A DNA stretch of 64,000 nt from Tricholoma matsutake (GCA_026075535.2 AP026539.1:2976001-3040000); one strand, 5' to 3'; positions 11,904 to 25,093 are shown, counted from the stretch's first letter. The notes: a model not told the origin generated them from the letters alone. Numbers and translations: made by a program.

Positions 11904-14451
11904 ATGTCTGAACCTTCAACTTCTAATCCCAGCCCTAATCCTGTTCCCACACCAGCACTAGAGGCGAAAATTGATGCATTTACAGTGCAAATGTCACAAT
12001 TAGTGTCAGTGTTGGGAGCATCACAGCCCAGACAAGTGGAAGTACAGCCAGAGATGACAGGAGAAAGAGATGATGAGATGGAGGAGATGGTGGAGTGGAT
12101 GTTGCAGGAGGATGAGACGGTGGAGAGATTCAGAAATGGAAAAGCGCACTGATGATGCTCAACCCAGAAACCCAAACAAAACCCACAAAAAGGCTTCAGA
12201 TGGTATAACATGAGTCAGAGGAAGGGTGTGAGGCCCTCTAGATGTCACCTGTCAGACCGACCATCAAATATTCATAAAACAACTGCTTGTCAAAGCAGTC
12301 CGAGGCTAAAAAGAATGTCTTTCGAGGACTTGAGATGATTTGCAAGGTGTTGCAATGATTTGCGAGATGTCGCAATGCTTTTCGAGATGTCATGATATTT
12401 TTCGAAGAGGTTTCGAGGAATTTCGAGTGCGCAGATATGTTTGGATGCAAGATCAGGGGACTAGACGAGTAGTAGAAGTGAAGAAAAGGCTAATCGAGGG
12501 AAGCAAGAGCGAAAATAGTGTAATGCGAGGAATTTTGAGGAATTTCAAGGAAGTTTAGCATAAAACACCAAACTTCGGACTGAATAAGACTAAACCAAAC
12601 TCTCAAATCACTGTGATCTGGGAGGAAGATGACGACTTTCTTGTTTTTCTTTGTATCTAGTACATCTTTTTATATAAAATGAAGAAAGTACCTAAAAAGG
12701 CTAGAGAACATGTGTAGAACATGAGGCAAAAGATATGAGTTAAGGCACAAGGCCAAAAAGGAGACTGGAATCCAAACAAGAAAGATATATATCATATGAT
12801 GAAAGAGTAATAAAGGGTATAGAACTAAAAGGGGACTGTCCTTTGTGTATAAACTGCACTAAGTCTCACAATAATGCATCCAGCGGGTCCTGTGCACGAT
12901 AGGGACTTGGAACGAGGCTGACCTACTATCAGCAGGTTTGAGCATGAGTTGGAATACTTCCTGGTGCATGGTATTCCACCCTTTAGATAACAAATGCAGC
13001 ACCCGATGTCGCTTGCAGTCTCTCGATATTGATCGATAATGCTTGACGATGCTCGACAATGTTCGACAATGTTCAATCACGTTCGATACGATGCTCGATC
13101 GCGTTCGACAATGCTCGACAATGCTCAACCGCATTCGACGATGTTCGACGATGCTTGATCACATTTGATGATGGTAGGGGATATGTCTAGCATGTGTGCG
13201 ATGAGTATTCAGATAGCGATATAGTGTCCGATGTCGATTTGCGATGTTCGATGATTTTCAAAGTTGGTCGAGGAAATATCGGACTTGTTCGAAGGCCGAT
13301 ATCGCTGCAATATTGCTCGATACTGGTTCGGAACCCATCGATGATGCTCCAAGTGTATATCCTGAGCTGTCCAAAGGTTGGGGGAGTAGTACTATGGTGG
13401 CCAAAGGCATACAAAGAATTTCGAGGTGTCGCAAAGAGTTTTGAAGTGTTGTGAAGAATTTCAAAGCATTTTCGTGACTTTGTAGAGCTTTGTAGAGTGT
13501 CGTAGAGCTTCGGAGGGGTTTGTATGGGTTTGTAGAGCTTTGACGATGATCGTAGATGTGATTTTCTGAGCTTGAATGACAAGGTGGACCTATCAGCACT
13601 TACCTAAGTACACACCCCTGCAAATCTTTGACAGTACCATGGAGAATACAAAATCCTTCATCAGCTCTATAGTATTGTACATCCATGGGAGGAAGCCAGA
13701 GTTTCATACAGCCGAGTCTAAGATTATGTTTGCTCTCTCATACATTTAGGGGGGAAAAGCACAGTCTTGGAGAAATGAGGCAATTAATCAAATTGCTGCA
13801 GGACATAAACCATTTGCAACCTTCAAGGAATTTCTGGAGAGATTGGAGGCACAGTTTGGAGACCCTAATCCAAAGGCGACAGCCAATGCTAAATTAAAGA
13901 CCATGCGCCAAGGTTCCCTAATGGCGGATGAATTTATTTTGCAGTTCAAAGCAGAAGCTTCACAAACAGACATGGGAGAAGCTGCATTGGTAGAGTTTTT
14001 GAAAGCAGGATTAAATTGCTCTTTATTCAAGTCTATCTACCGACTACCTTCTATGCCAGAGAAGTTGGACGAGTGGTATAATTGGGCAATGTGCCTTGAC
14101 CGGCAATATCGGCAGGAACAGGCAGAGTCAAAGTTGATGTATGGAAGTAGTAAATCTGGAAAGTCATCAGGAGGAAAGTCCAAGAAAGGAAAGGCGCCTC
14201 AGGCACAAGCTCTGAGGGCACAGCCACCAGCCATGGCAGTGACACCTATAGTTATGGAGTCAGCAGCACCAGCAGAGGCAATGGACATTGATCAAGGAGG
14301 AAGACGAGCCCCACTTAAATGTTTTAACTGTGGGCAGTTAGGACACATTTCTAGGAATTGTAGGCAGAAAAGAAAGATTAGGGAAGCTACAATCGAGGAA
14401 GTGAAGCCGGAGGAAGGCAAGCAGAAGAATTTTGTGGAAGAGTCCCAGTGA
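11904..14451 (+). pseudogene. Gypsy-1 copy 2 gag, split by LTR-T
   Basis: MSEPSTSNPSPNPVP starts at 11904 and reads to the insertion at 12149 (RNGKAH). It resumes at 13596 with LPKYTP, as in copy 1. The capsid core (FKEFLERLEAQFGDPNPK) and zinc knuckle (CFNCGQLGHISRNC, about 14319-14360) are intact. A TAG at about 13747, in a G run, breaks the frame. The last 202 codons (13843-14451) are open. Confidence 0.8.
12150..13595 (+). mobile_element. LTR-T copy A, solo LTR (1446 bp, TSD GCAC)
   Basis: It starts TGATGATGCTCAACCC and ends GGTGGACCTATCA, with GCAC at 12146-12149 and 13596-13599. Copy 1 gag supplies the empty site. A second copy lies at 58511-59860. It contains an internal tandem array of TCGACAATGYT-type units (about 13027-13175) that is much shorter in the other copy. 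No internal coding region is attached, so it reads as a solo LTR or a non-autonomous LTR element. Confidence 0.8.
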
Positions 14452-14642
14452 AGGTTTCCCCATTGGTGACCCAGAATCGTTACAATGTATTAGTATCCGA
14501 GGAAACCCAGAGTAAATCAGAAAAGGAAATTGAGGAGGAGTACAACTGTTCTGAATCATGTGACAAAGAAAATTGTCACGCATCATTTCCGAAAACCCCT
14601 AAATTCTTTATTCACTCTGCATGAATAGAACCCGAAATCACC

Positions 14643-17600
14643 TTGACTGTAGGACTGAAGACAGTGGACATGCATGCAGCGATTGATGTGGAAGCATTGC
14701 TTGACAGTGGTGCTACAGGATTATCCATTAATCGATCCTTAATTACCGGAAACAGTATTAACACATGCAAGCTGGTGCAACCTATAATGGTGTACAATAT
14801 TGACGAAACAGTCAATCGTGGAGGAACTATCAAGGAGGAGGTGACTATGGTCCTAAAGTATCAGGAGCATCAGGAGTGGGCCATATTCAAAGTGTGCGAT
14901 CTTGGGAAAACCAATCTAATAATAGGATGTCCATGGTTATGGAAGCATAATCCTGAAATTGATTGGAAAACTGGGAAAGTACAAATGACTCGTTGTCCTA
15001 AGGAATGTAATGTGTATGGGAGGAAGATGAAGAAGGAAAAAAGGAAAAAGAAAGAGAAAGAACATCCAAGAAAGTATTCTGTTACAATGGAGGAAGTGGA
15101 GGATGAGGAAATGCCAAATGGGGAAGTTCCAATCATGATCGAGAAAGAAGAGCAGAAGCAAACCTTTAGAGCAATTCGTGGAGGACAGTTGTGGGACAAG
15201 AATATCATGAAGGTGGAGAAGCCAGTGGAGGAATGGGTGCCAAAAGTGTATCATGAATATCTGTCAGTGTTCCAGAAGAAGGAGTCTGAGTGAATGCCAG
15301 TGTGGAAGCCATGGGATCATGTGATTGAGATGAAGCCAGGGTTTGTGCTGAAGAAGTCGAAGGTATATCCATTATCTCTGATGGAACAAGAAGAAGTGGA
15401 TGCATTCCTGAAGGAGCAATTGTGCAAAGGATACATATGACCTTTGAAATCACCACAGACATCACCAATATTCTTCGTGCCAAAGAAAGACCAAAGGAAG
15501 AGGATGTGTACAGATTATAGGTATCTGAATGAGTGGACAGTGAACAATGCGTACCCCTTGCCATTGATCTCAGAAATAATTGACAAGGTGGGAAAAGCCA
15601 AGGTCTTTACAAAATTGGATTTACGATGGGGATACAACAATGTACGAATAAAGAAAGGAGAGGAGTGGAAGGCTGCATTTGCCACGTGTCGAGGATCCCT
15701 TGAGCCACTTGTCATGTTTTTTGGGATGACTAATAGTCCCCCGACCTTTCAAAATATGATGAATGACATTTTCAAGGCCGTAATAGACAAAGGCGTGGTA
15801 ATAATATTTATTGACGACATTAATCATGAGGCGATAGTGCAGGAGGTGTTATGGAGGTTGGCAGAGAATGATCTCTTTTTGAAACCAGAGAAGAGTGTGT
15901 TTGGGGCAAGCAAAATTGAGTTCCTAGGATTATTGATCAGCCCTGATGGGATCAAAATGGATCTGATCAAGGTACAGGCAATCACAGGGTGGCCTGCGCC
16001 CACCCATGTCAAAGAGGTTTGAGCCATCTTGGGACTCACAAATTATTATCATCGCTTTGTGCACAATTTTTCTAAAATTGCTGCACCCTTACATAACCTT
16101 ATGTGAAAGGGAGTAGGGTGGAGGTGGGGATAGCAGCAGCAGACAGCATTTGAGGAGTTGAAGAGGAAGTTTGTAGAGGGACCAATATTAGCCCCAGTGG
16201 ATTTCACACACCCTTTACGAGTGGAATCTGATGCGTCCGATTTTGCTACTGGAGCAGTATTATCAATGCTGTGCAAAGATGACAAATGGCATCCTTGTGC
16301 ATATCTGTCCCGAGGGTTGAATGATGTGGAGAGGAATTATGATGTGCATGACAAAGAGATGTTGGGGATAATACGAGCATTGGAGGTGTGGAGGCATTAT
16401 TTGGAAGGATGTATGCATCAGATGGAGATCTGGACAGATCATCAAAATCTGCAATACTTCATGTCTGCTAAAAAGCTTAATCGCAGGCAAGCGCATTGGG
16501 CACTATTCCTATTGCATTTCAATTTTCACTTGGTCCACAAAGCAGGAAGCTTAATGAGGAAAGCAGATGCATTATCCAGATGTATTGATCATAAAAGGGG
16601 GGTGGAGGAGGACAATAAGAATGTTACCTTGCTCAAACCCAAATACTTTTGCATTTGCACTATGTGTCAAGGGCATCTATTAATAGATAGCTCGGAAATG
16701 GAAATGTTGTCTAAAATTAGACAATGTTTGGAAATGGATGATGAAGTAGTGGAAGCCATGAAAGCTCTGAAGGGAGAGAAGAAAGGTAATATTGAAGGAG
16801 ATGAATGGGCTGAGGAACAAGGGTTGGTGTTGTTTTGAGGAAAAGTGTATGTACCGAAGGATCAGGATTTGCAAAGGAAGATTGTCTGGTTACATCATAA
16901 TACACTGACTGCTGGACACCCAGGAAGATGGAAGACATTGGAATTAGTAATGAGAAATTATTGGTGGCCTGGAATTTTGAAGTATGTGTTGGGGTATGTG
17001 GATGGATGTGATACGTGCATGAGGGGGAAGAAATTTCCAGAGAAACCTGCAGGAAAATTAATGCCAAACCCTATACCTAAAGTACCATGGCGAGATATAT
17101 CTGTGGATTTTATTACCAGATTACCCGAGGCTCAAGGGTATGATGCAATATTTGTAGTATGCGACTGCTTCACCAAGGAGGTCCATATTATTCCAACTAC
17201 TACAGAAACCTCATCATCAGGCTTGGCACGCTTGAATCTAAATCAGGTATGGCAGTTACATGGCTTACCCAATGCCATTATCTCCAATCGCGGACCACAA
17301 TTTGCTTCCACGTTTATGCGAGAACTGAACAACATATTGGGGATTCAAACTAAATTATCTATGGCATATCACCTGCAGACTGATGGGCAGACAGAGAGAA
17401 TGAACCAGGAGTTGGAGCAGTACCTATGTATGTTTGTCAACTACCGACAAACCGACTGGCCCGAATGGCTGGCAATTGCCAAATTTTCCCACAATAACAA
17501 ATTCCATTCAGCTACTCATGTGTCACCCTTTTTTCATGAATTATGGATATCATCCTTGCATGGGAGTAGAACCCAGAAGGGAAGTCAAAGTACAGTTGGT

Positions 17601-18247
17601 AGAAGACTTTGTATCTAAGATGCAAAAGGTACAAGAGGAAGCAGAGGTGACATTGAAGAAAGCATGTAATGACATGATGCAACACGTGGATCGTACTCAA
17701 GCGCATGCTCCAGAGTACAAAGTTGGTGACTTGGTGTGGCTAAGTACCAAGGACCTAAATATTCCATGACCTTCAAGGAAACTTATGGAGAAACAAGTTG
17801 GCCCATATGTGATCTCTAAAGTGATCTCACCTAATGTGGTAGTGCTAAAATACCCCAATCATTCAAGATTGATCCCGAAATTAACATATTCCGCCTATGC
17901 CCTTAACACCCACCCACTATTCCTGGCCATCAAGCTACTCCACAACCTCCGATAATAGTAGAAGGTGCTCCAGAATACATAGTTGAAGAAATTCTAGACT
18001 CACATCTTCGATGGAACAAATTGGAGTTCTTAATAAAGTGGAAAAACTATACCGACAAAAATAATTCATGGGAGCCCAAAGAGAATTGTAAGTGAGCACG
18101 TAATGTGATCGCCCAATTCTTTAAACATAATCCAAATGCTCCGCATCATATTGCAAGAATGGTGTATGAGGGTATGAAATTCTGGCCTTACCAAAATTTC
18201 ACAGAGGGGACAGATGTAATATTTTCTCGCCTGGAAGTCAAGGCATA
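14643..18247 (+). pseudogene. Gypsy-1 copy 2 pol (PR-RT-RH-IN-chromodomain)
   Basis: The protease LLDSGATG is intact near 14698-14722. The RT block runs 15444-15830 with FIDDI, followed by a roughly 24-bp deletion relative to copy 1. RNase H (ESDASDFATGAVL ... DHQNLQYF) runs 16158-16480. The integrase HHCC finger lies near 16893-17030. The core has SVDFITRLPE, but the second catalytic Asp is Asn (ISNRGPQF, near 17283-17306); TERMNQELEQY follows. A chromodomain (EFLIKWKNYTDKNNSWEP) lies near 18023-18076. Stops include TGA at 15291, 15438, 16020 and 16837. It is less decayed than copy 1. Confidence 0.85.
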
Positions 18248-18259
18248 AAAGGGGGGTAA

Positions 18260-18647
18260 TGTTAGGAAACCACCCCATTAAAATTTCATTTTTATTTTAT
18301 TATGTCAAATTACGCTACATGACGCCAAATGACACTACACTTTGATAGTGTGAGAATTTTATTTTGCACGCATCAATATGTACGCGCATGTATGAATGCA
18401 TTGGTAACAACAATGTACAATATATGTAACATAGCATATAAACCCTAAATATACACCTAGGGGACCCCAGTTGTGTTCTCTTAGGTATTCCACCTATGTT
18501 TTTGGTGTGAAAGGCCTATCTCAACAAACTCACCTATTAATAACCCCTCACATCAAAACCATCAATTCCCCCATCACAAGTGCAGATCCTGTCCACTTCT
18601 TGTAGAGAGAACCCACATGGTTTTAGCTAGCAGATAGTGGGTGTCGC
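18260..18647 (+). repeat. Gypsy-1 copy 2 3' LTR, cut at 18647
   Basis: TGTTAGGAAACCACCCC follows the purine tract AAAAGGGGGG. It matches copy 1 until GGGTGTCGC, where the Gypsy-2 LTR begins. The missing end (CTCTAACA in copy 1) appears at 9165-9172 on the other strand. Confidence 0.8.
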
Positions 18648-19336
18648 TGTCAAGAACCGTTCCTCACCCGATCGGAACCCATGTCCATCCGACACTTTCC
18701 CACATGTCAAACCTGATTTTGTCTATGCCTCCCAATTTTGTTCCCAGCTGCCTTGCACTGCCCACACTGCTGTGCACCAGGCCACCTTGTACAGCATCCA
18801 CAGCTGCCTTCCCAAGGCTGCCGTCTCTATTGCAAATTTGACTATGGATTCCTGTGCGGCTCCCGCAAGATAATTTATCTATGCAGTCGAGACACTGCCG
18901 CAGTCTTTGTTCCTGTTCCACATTATTCTGGACTACAGTATTTAAGCTTAGTTAGTTTTGCCTTGTATTCCTCAGTTTGTATATTGACATAGACTCGACT
19001 TTGACTTGTCAATCTAAACTTCCTTCTACTCCTACCTCTGTCCTCTAAGAGTCTGAACTCCTTTTGACTCAACCTCTAGTCTCCCTCTGAAGTTCTAGTC
19101 CCATCTGAACTTAACTTAAGTCCCCCCGTACTCCTCCCCACATTTCCCTGCACTTTCCTGCTCCTACCTCCAGACTTTGTGAAATTAGGACACCAGACGA
19201 GGTGAAGGGCACAGCTTCTTACAAGCTGAAGCCAAGTCCTTTCTGTTCCCCCCCCCCACAGAATCCACATTGACCCGACAGACCCCACTAATATCACCCG
19301 CAGCATCCGATCAGATTCTGATGAGCCCTCCAGGAT
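18648..19336 (+). repeat. Gypsy-2 LTR 'B', 5' part (continues at 25099-25110)
   Basis: It starts TGTCAAGAACCGTTCC and is the 5' LTR of Gypsy-2. It is split near its end by Gypsy-3: the left part stops at CCAGGAT (19336) and the last 12 bases CAGTTCTTAACA are at 25099-25110. AGGAT is duplicated at 19332-19336 and 25094-25098. Confidence 0.85.
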
Positions 19337-19762
19337 TATAAGGGCAACCTAAGCCTCTAGCAAAGGGAAATCCGAAGTTAAAATTATGCTACATAATACA
19401 GGGATTGGGGGCGCACCTAGCAAAGGGAAATCTGAAGAGAAAACTCTAAGGATCCCCTTGCTGATGCCCAGTATATGTGAAGACAACAAAAATCAAATAT
19501 AACCTAAAAATAGAAAAAGGCGGAGATAGGCGGATCAAGGCCGCTGAATGACATCATACCAAGGGGTATGTGTCGGAAGGGGTACTCCGCCTCTAAATAT
19601 AAAAGTGTCAACATATACAAACATGATAACAAGGGAAAATTAGTAATAAAATCCGGAAAAATCATAGAAAATGAAGAATAGAAGGAAATGAGGTGGGGAA
19701 AAATATGGGACAAACATAAAAAATAGGAAAAACACACAGGGCACCCCCCTAGTCCCCTTACA
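19337..19762 (-). repeat. Gypsy-3 3' LTR (426 bp)
   Basis: On the minus strand it reads TGTAAGGGGACTAGG to TTGCCCTTATA. TGTAAGGG and CCCTTATA are imperfect terminal inverted repeats, ending TA rather than the usual CA. It is nearly identical to 24668-25093. Confidence 0.85.
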
Positions 19763-19779
19763 TCACCCCCTCTCTAAGA

Positions 19780-22700
19780 TGCATCGCCCCGATGCATTCG
19801 AAATCGTATACGACCAAAGTCCTTGACTTGAATGCGACGCGGTGCAGCAGTGTGCTGTCGGTGGAATTCCTTGATTAACCGAGGGGCATTTACATCAGAC
19901 TCTTCGACCCATGAGTTCTCCTCATACCCATAACCCTTCCAATGTACCAAATACTGGAGTTTTCCTCAACGCAAACGGCTGTCCAAGATTGACTCGACTT
20001 CATATTGGGGTTCTCCCTCGATCACTGTAGGTGGTGGTGGTGGGTGTGAATGGCGTCCCGGGAATGGATCTGGGGGAGCTGGAAGCAATTTGATGACATG
20101 GAAGACAGGATGGAGTCTGGACATGGAGGCTGGGAGGCATAGACGATAGGCATGTGTTCCAATGCACTTGACAATGGGGAAAGGTCCCAAGAAGCGATGA
20201 GCGAGTTTCTTGGATGGACGTGTAGTGGAGATGTCACTGGAGTCAAGATAAACTCGATCACCAACCTTGTACTGAGGGGTTGGGGAGTGGCGCTGGTTGT
20301 AAAATCGTGCCATGTCGTCCTTCGCCTTTGCTAAGGCTGCCCTCCAGTTGAAGCGAGGAGTTTGATCCCCAGGAGTCGGTACAGCTCACGAGTGAACTCT
20401 GCCATGAACTGAGGGCCACGATCTGAGAGGAAGGCACCAGGAAGTCCATGTAATTTCCACATGTGGTGGAGGTAGAGTCGAGCGGCACCTAGGGCACTGA
20501 CAGTGGTGTGAGTGGGAATGAAGTGAGCGCGTTTTCCCACTGAGTCAACTGTGCACATCACCGCATCAAACCCATTTGACTCTGGCAATTCCACCACAAA
20601 GTCGACGCTGACGACATCCCAACGACTCTCTGGAACAGGAAGAGGGTGTAGCTCACCAATAGGCTTGCGACGAGGGACCTTGGTGCGTAAGCAAAGGTCA
20701 CAAGTGCGACAATACTGACCAATGAGCCATGACATTTGTGGCCACCAATAGTTCCATGAGGTGAGCTCCAAGGTCTTCCAGCGTCCGGGGTGGCCAGCAA
20801 TCTGTGAGTCATGGTGTTGGGATATGATGCGCCGGCGAAGGTCTGGGTCATTGGGAACATAGATGCGATCCCTGAAATACAACAAGTCCTCCTTTTCAGC
20901 CCACTCTGCCGCACGTAAGGAAAGGGTCGATCCCTTCCTCAGTTCTTTAACAGCTCGGGCGACAACATCCTCATGTAAACCACTACGGTTTGCGCGATGA
21001 ATGTCACATAGAATGTCCCGCTCCTCGCCCTGTGGTACGATGCCTTCCAGTGCCCGAATGGTGAACAGGTCTGGCTGCAACAGCGTAATGTTTTGGTTGT
21101 CACCGCTGCCATCCCCATGGTCTGCACGTCGGGATAGGGCATTGGTCTTCCCCATGCTGCGACCCGGATGGTGGTGCAAGGAGAAGTCGAATCTAGATAG
21201 ATACAGGGACCAACGAGCTTGACGACGGTTCAATTTCTTGGCTGTCATGAAGTACTCGAGGTGCTTGTGATCCGTCCAAGTTTCCACCTTGTGTTGGGCA
21301 CCCTCAAGGAAGTGTTGCCACTCCTCAAGCGCACGCATTATCGCCAACATCTCCTTGTCATGGATCTCGTAGTTTCTCTCTACAGCACTAAGGCTTTTGG
21401 AGTAGAATGCAACAGGATGCCACTTCTGGTCCTCTGGAGACTGCTGAGACAACACAGCGCCCGTTGCAAAGTCAGAACTGTCGGCTTCTACACGAAAAGG
21501 ACGCAAATCGTCAGCAAAGGTAAGGATCGGAGCAGAAGTGACCATCTCCTTAAGCTTTTCGAACACCTCCTGTTGTGCATTATCCCACCTCCATGCCTCC
21601 TTTCCTGTCAAGTCGAACAGCGGTTGTGCATGATGTGAGAAATCCTTGATAAAACACCGATAAAAATTGATGAAGCCCAGGAAAGACTGCACCTCCTTCT
21701 TGTTCGTGGGCGTCGGCCAAGCTGTGACCCCATTTACCTTGATAGGATCCATCTCCACTTGACCCTCCGAGATAATCAGGCCGAGGTACTCGATCTTGGT
21801 CCTTTCAAACTTGCATTTGTCCTGACAAAGGTAGAGTTTGTACCGTCAAAGTCGCTCTAGGACGAGGCGTGTGATGCGACGGTGCTCTTCAACCGTGCGA
21901 GTGAAGATGAGGATGTCATCAAGATAGATGCAGACAACGCCTTCGAGGATGAGGTCATGGAAGATGTCGTTCATCATGGTCTGAAAGGTGGCAGGGCTAT
22001 TAGTAAGGCCAAAGAACATGACAAGCGGTTCAAAAAGACCATGGTTGGTACGAAAGGCTGCCTTCCACTCATCTCCCTCCTTTATCCTCACATTATTATA
22101 GCCCCAATAGACATCGAGCTTGGTGAAGTATCGGGCTCCACGGAGCTGGTTTACAAGTTCGGAGATGAGGGGTAGTGGGTAGCGATTTTTGACTGTGATG
22201 TTGTTGAGTCTTCTGTAGTCTTGAACCGGTCAAAGTGAGCCATCCTTCTTCTTGACAAAGAAAAAGGGAGAGGCCATGGGTGACTTTGATGGTTGAATAC
22301 ATCCAGAGGCCAGGTGTTTGTCGATGAACTGGTCAAGCTGTCATTGTTCTTCAGGAGAGAGAGGATAGACCTTGCAGGATGAAGGGGTTGCACTGGGGGT
22401 GAGTTCGATCGCGTGATCCCATGGCTTACACACAGGAAGAGAGTCGAATGACTCCTTGGAGAACACATCTTCAAACTCAAGGAGATGAGGGAGTAAGGAG
22501 TTAGTAGAGGATTTAGCAGCGTTGTTTTTGTGGAAGGCCTCGGCGAGGCATTGGGATATGTTCGATGTGGCACACACCTCATGCGATGAGCGAATTGCAG
22601 TGTAGAAGATCCGATCACCCTCCTCCACTTCCTCTGGGTCCTCATCATCATCATCCGAGTCCAGCATTAGATCAGGAACCCCTTCCAATTCCACTTCAGG

Positions 22701-23396
22701 TATAGGCAGGGGTCCAGCACGACACTTCTGAGTTTGTCGTATTGCCGCCTTCTGTCCACGATGTTCTTGCCTGGCTTCTGTGAAACACGTCTGACAGCGG
22801 GATGGACATCGGCTCATGGTAACCTCCCCGGTGCACCAGTCGACCTCTGGGTTATGGTCTCGAAGCCATGGATATCCCAAAATCGCCTTTTGCTTTCCTA
22901 ATTGAGTGACAGCAAAAAGGGCACGCTCACTATGATCTTTGTAACGGAGAACCAGGTCTGCAACCTCTCGGATGGCACCAGCTTCATTTGGGGATCCATC
23001 CACATTATATACAGGTATCAGACGTGAGAGTGAGCGAGTATTTAGACGATGTTGTTGTACCAGATGGGAATCGATGAAGAGACCAGTCGCACCAGAGTCC
23101 AGGAGCGCAGAGACACCGAGTATCTGTCCAGTGTCGGTCGTCTGCAGTTCGATGGCTAGGTTTAAGGAATGTGCAGAGGGAGTGGATGCCACAATATACT
23201 TGCATGGTAGTTTATGCTCCCATGATTTAATTTTGGGACGTGGAGTAGAAGGAGAGATGGGGAGAGCAGGTACGTCTTTAGCCAACCTCGAAGGGTCAGA
23301 GAGGGGAGCAGTCACAGAAATGGATTCATTCTCCAGGGATTCAACTGACAAGACTTCAAAGTGGTTATGGACAGGCAGTGAGGGCATACGATTCAC
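19780..23396 (-). pseudogene. Gypsy-3 pol (PR-RT-RH-IN-chromodomain)
   Basis: The protease (LLDSGATGLFIDSHLV) lies near 23040-23110. RT lies near 21846-22330 with YLDDILIF intact. RNase H (EADSSDFATGAVL ... DHKHLEYF) and the integrase HHCC finger (HHDSQIAGHPGRWK ... CDLC) fall in one 475-codon frame, 20331-21758, as do the first two catalytic Asp residues (SVDFVVELPE, SDRGPQF). After LLAST the frame jumps to the C-terminal module (DDMARFYNQRHSP), so the TERxNQxLE segment with the catalytic Glu is deleted. A chromodomain (LQYLVHWKGYGYEENSW) lies near 19900-19970. In-frame stops near 22326 and 21857 look like CGA-to-TGA changes. Confidence 0.85.
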
Positions 23397-23419
23397 TCGC
23401 TGCGAATAGGAAAATCCTG

Positions 23420-24513
23420 CTCCTCTACAACTTCCAGCTTAACCTCCTCTGCAACTTGATCCTTCGCTTCCTCAACATCTACAAGTGCCAACAAATCTTG
23501 CAGGAGTTCGTCTCGTCCCTCGGGGGTGAGCATGACGATGGGGACACGCTCCAGCCCTGTGTCCAGGTTCCCCACAACGGTAGCAGAGATCCAACTTATG
23601 TGCACGGCTGCAGGCTGCATCAACATCCATTGGTACTGGGACATTGACAGCTGGTGTGGGAGTTTGACGAGCAGGAATGGGGTTAGGGCAGGGGAGGCTT
23701 CAATTGAAGGTGTAGGGTGTATGAGTGGTAGTTGGAGCACGGAATGCAGCATTAAACGCCGCATTTATGAGTCGGTTCTCGTCACAGAGTGAAGCAGCTT
23801 CATACCAAGCAAGGATATCATCGTCCGCTGGGCGCCCTTCCAACATCTGTGCAATCTGGTCCTGAATTTCTCGGTTGAGCCCCCGTCGGAACTTCACCAC
23901 CACTGGTAACCCATTCCCATACCCTGCCATGTCCACCAAATCCTTGAACTCATCGATATAGTCATCCACAGATCAACGTCCCTGGTGGTGAGTGGATGAC
24001 TCAAGTCGTGTCACTGCTCGGTGGCATTCATTGAGGGGGCAGAAGTGGCGTACGAACTCAGCTCAAAAGTCACCCCAAGTGGAGAAAGGTAGAGAATTGA
24101 GTTCTTTAGTTTGACGTAGGATACGGTCCACATAGAGATAGGCGCGTTCAGATTTCATGTATGTGAAGGCCCAATAAATTTTTGCAGCCTCATCGACGAA
24201 TTGATGCGACTGGAGACTAATGTATAACTCACAGGAATTAAGGAATGCATGTCCCTGCACACGTGCACCATTAAATTCGGCGGGGGGGGGACGGTTTGAT
24301 CTGGGCACGTTCCTTAGTGGACGCATTTGGCAAAACGTCGTTGTTGGGTGCGCTTGGAGTCGTGAAGGGGGAACTATTAGTCGTAGGGTTAGCCTGGAGG
24401 GTCCTAACGAAGTTTTCAATCGTAGATTTAAGCGAGTCGATTTGCACACGCATTCCGGAAATGTCGCTTTCAAGCGCATCGAAGCATTCTGATGCGTCCA
24501 TGTCGCTAGGGAG
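23420..24513 (-). pseudogene. Gypsy-3 gag
   Basis: The N-terminal part (MDASECFDALESDISGMR, from about 24501) shifts frame at a run of nine G (24282-24290). It continues as PAEFNGARVQGHAFLNSCE and SVDDYIDEFKDLVDMAGY. TGA stops follow WGDF (about 24063) and lie before SVDDYIDEF (about 23970). A zinc knuckle CYRCGEPGHRAGAC lies near 23545-23590. Confidence 0.75.
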
Positions 24514-24667
24514 CGCGTTTGGCGAAAATGGCGGCGTGATAAAGGCGAGAGTATCTGGAACGGTGTGTAGGGACTCTGTGGAGCTTTGGGAAGCATCGTC
24601 CAGTCCGTACCTGCCTATTTTGGGCAGCGCGTTCGCGATTTTCGGGCCTTAGGGGAGAGTTTTCTAC

Positions 24668-25093
24668 TATAAGGGCAACCTAAGCCTCTAGCAAAGGGAA
24701 ATCCGAAGTTAAAATTATGCTACATAATACAGGGATTGGGGGCGCACCTAGCAAAGGGAAATCCGAAGAGAAAACTCTAAGGATCCCCTTGCTGATGCCC
24801 AGTATATGTGAAGACGACAAAAATCAAATATAACCTAAAAATAGAAAAAGGCGGAGATAGGCGGATCAAGGCCGCCGAATGACATCATACCAAGGGGTAT
24901 GTGTCGGAAGGGGTACTCCGCCTCTAAATATAAAAGTGTCAACATATACAAACATGATAACAAGGGAAAATTAGTAATAAAATCCAGAAAAATCATAGAA
25001 AATGAAGAATAGAAGGAAATGAGGTGGGGAAAAATATGGGATGAACATAAAAAATAGGAAAAACACACAGGGCACCCCCCTAGTCCCCTTACA
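24668..25093 (-). repeat. Gypsy-3 5' LTR (426 bp)
   Basis: Near-identical partner of 19337-19762. The visible differences are mostly transitions (for example CCGCCG here against CCGCTG there). Confidence 0.85.

Larger units (their letters stand above)
11740..18647 (+). mobile_element. Gypsy-1 copy 2, interrupted and 3'-truncated
   Basis: It is collinear with copy 1 from the leader (GAGATCAGGCACTGTTGG) to the LTR. The gag is split by LTR-T at 12150-13595, with GCAC on both sides. The 3' LTR is cut at GTCGC by the Gypsy-2 LTR that starts at 18648. As in copy 1, no matching 5' LTR is present. Confidence 0.85.
19337..25093 (-). mobile_element. Gypsy-3, near-complete young chromovirus (5757 bp)
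   Basis: Two LTRs of 426 bp each flank a gag-pol read on the minus strand, with a 5-bp target-site duplication AGGAT. The target is the Gypsy-2 LTR. The LTRs differ at only about half a dozen positions by eye, so this is the youngest retroelement here. It is nevertheless defective: several in-frame TGA codons, a gag frameshift, and a deletion removing the end of the integrase core. Confidence 0.9.

Noticed and set aside
21219..21638. Plus-strand frame of 139 codons
   Set aside because: Antisense to the intact RNase H frame of Gypsy-3.
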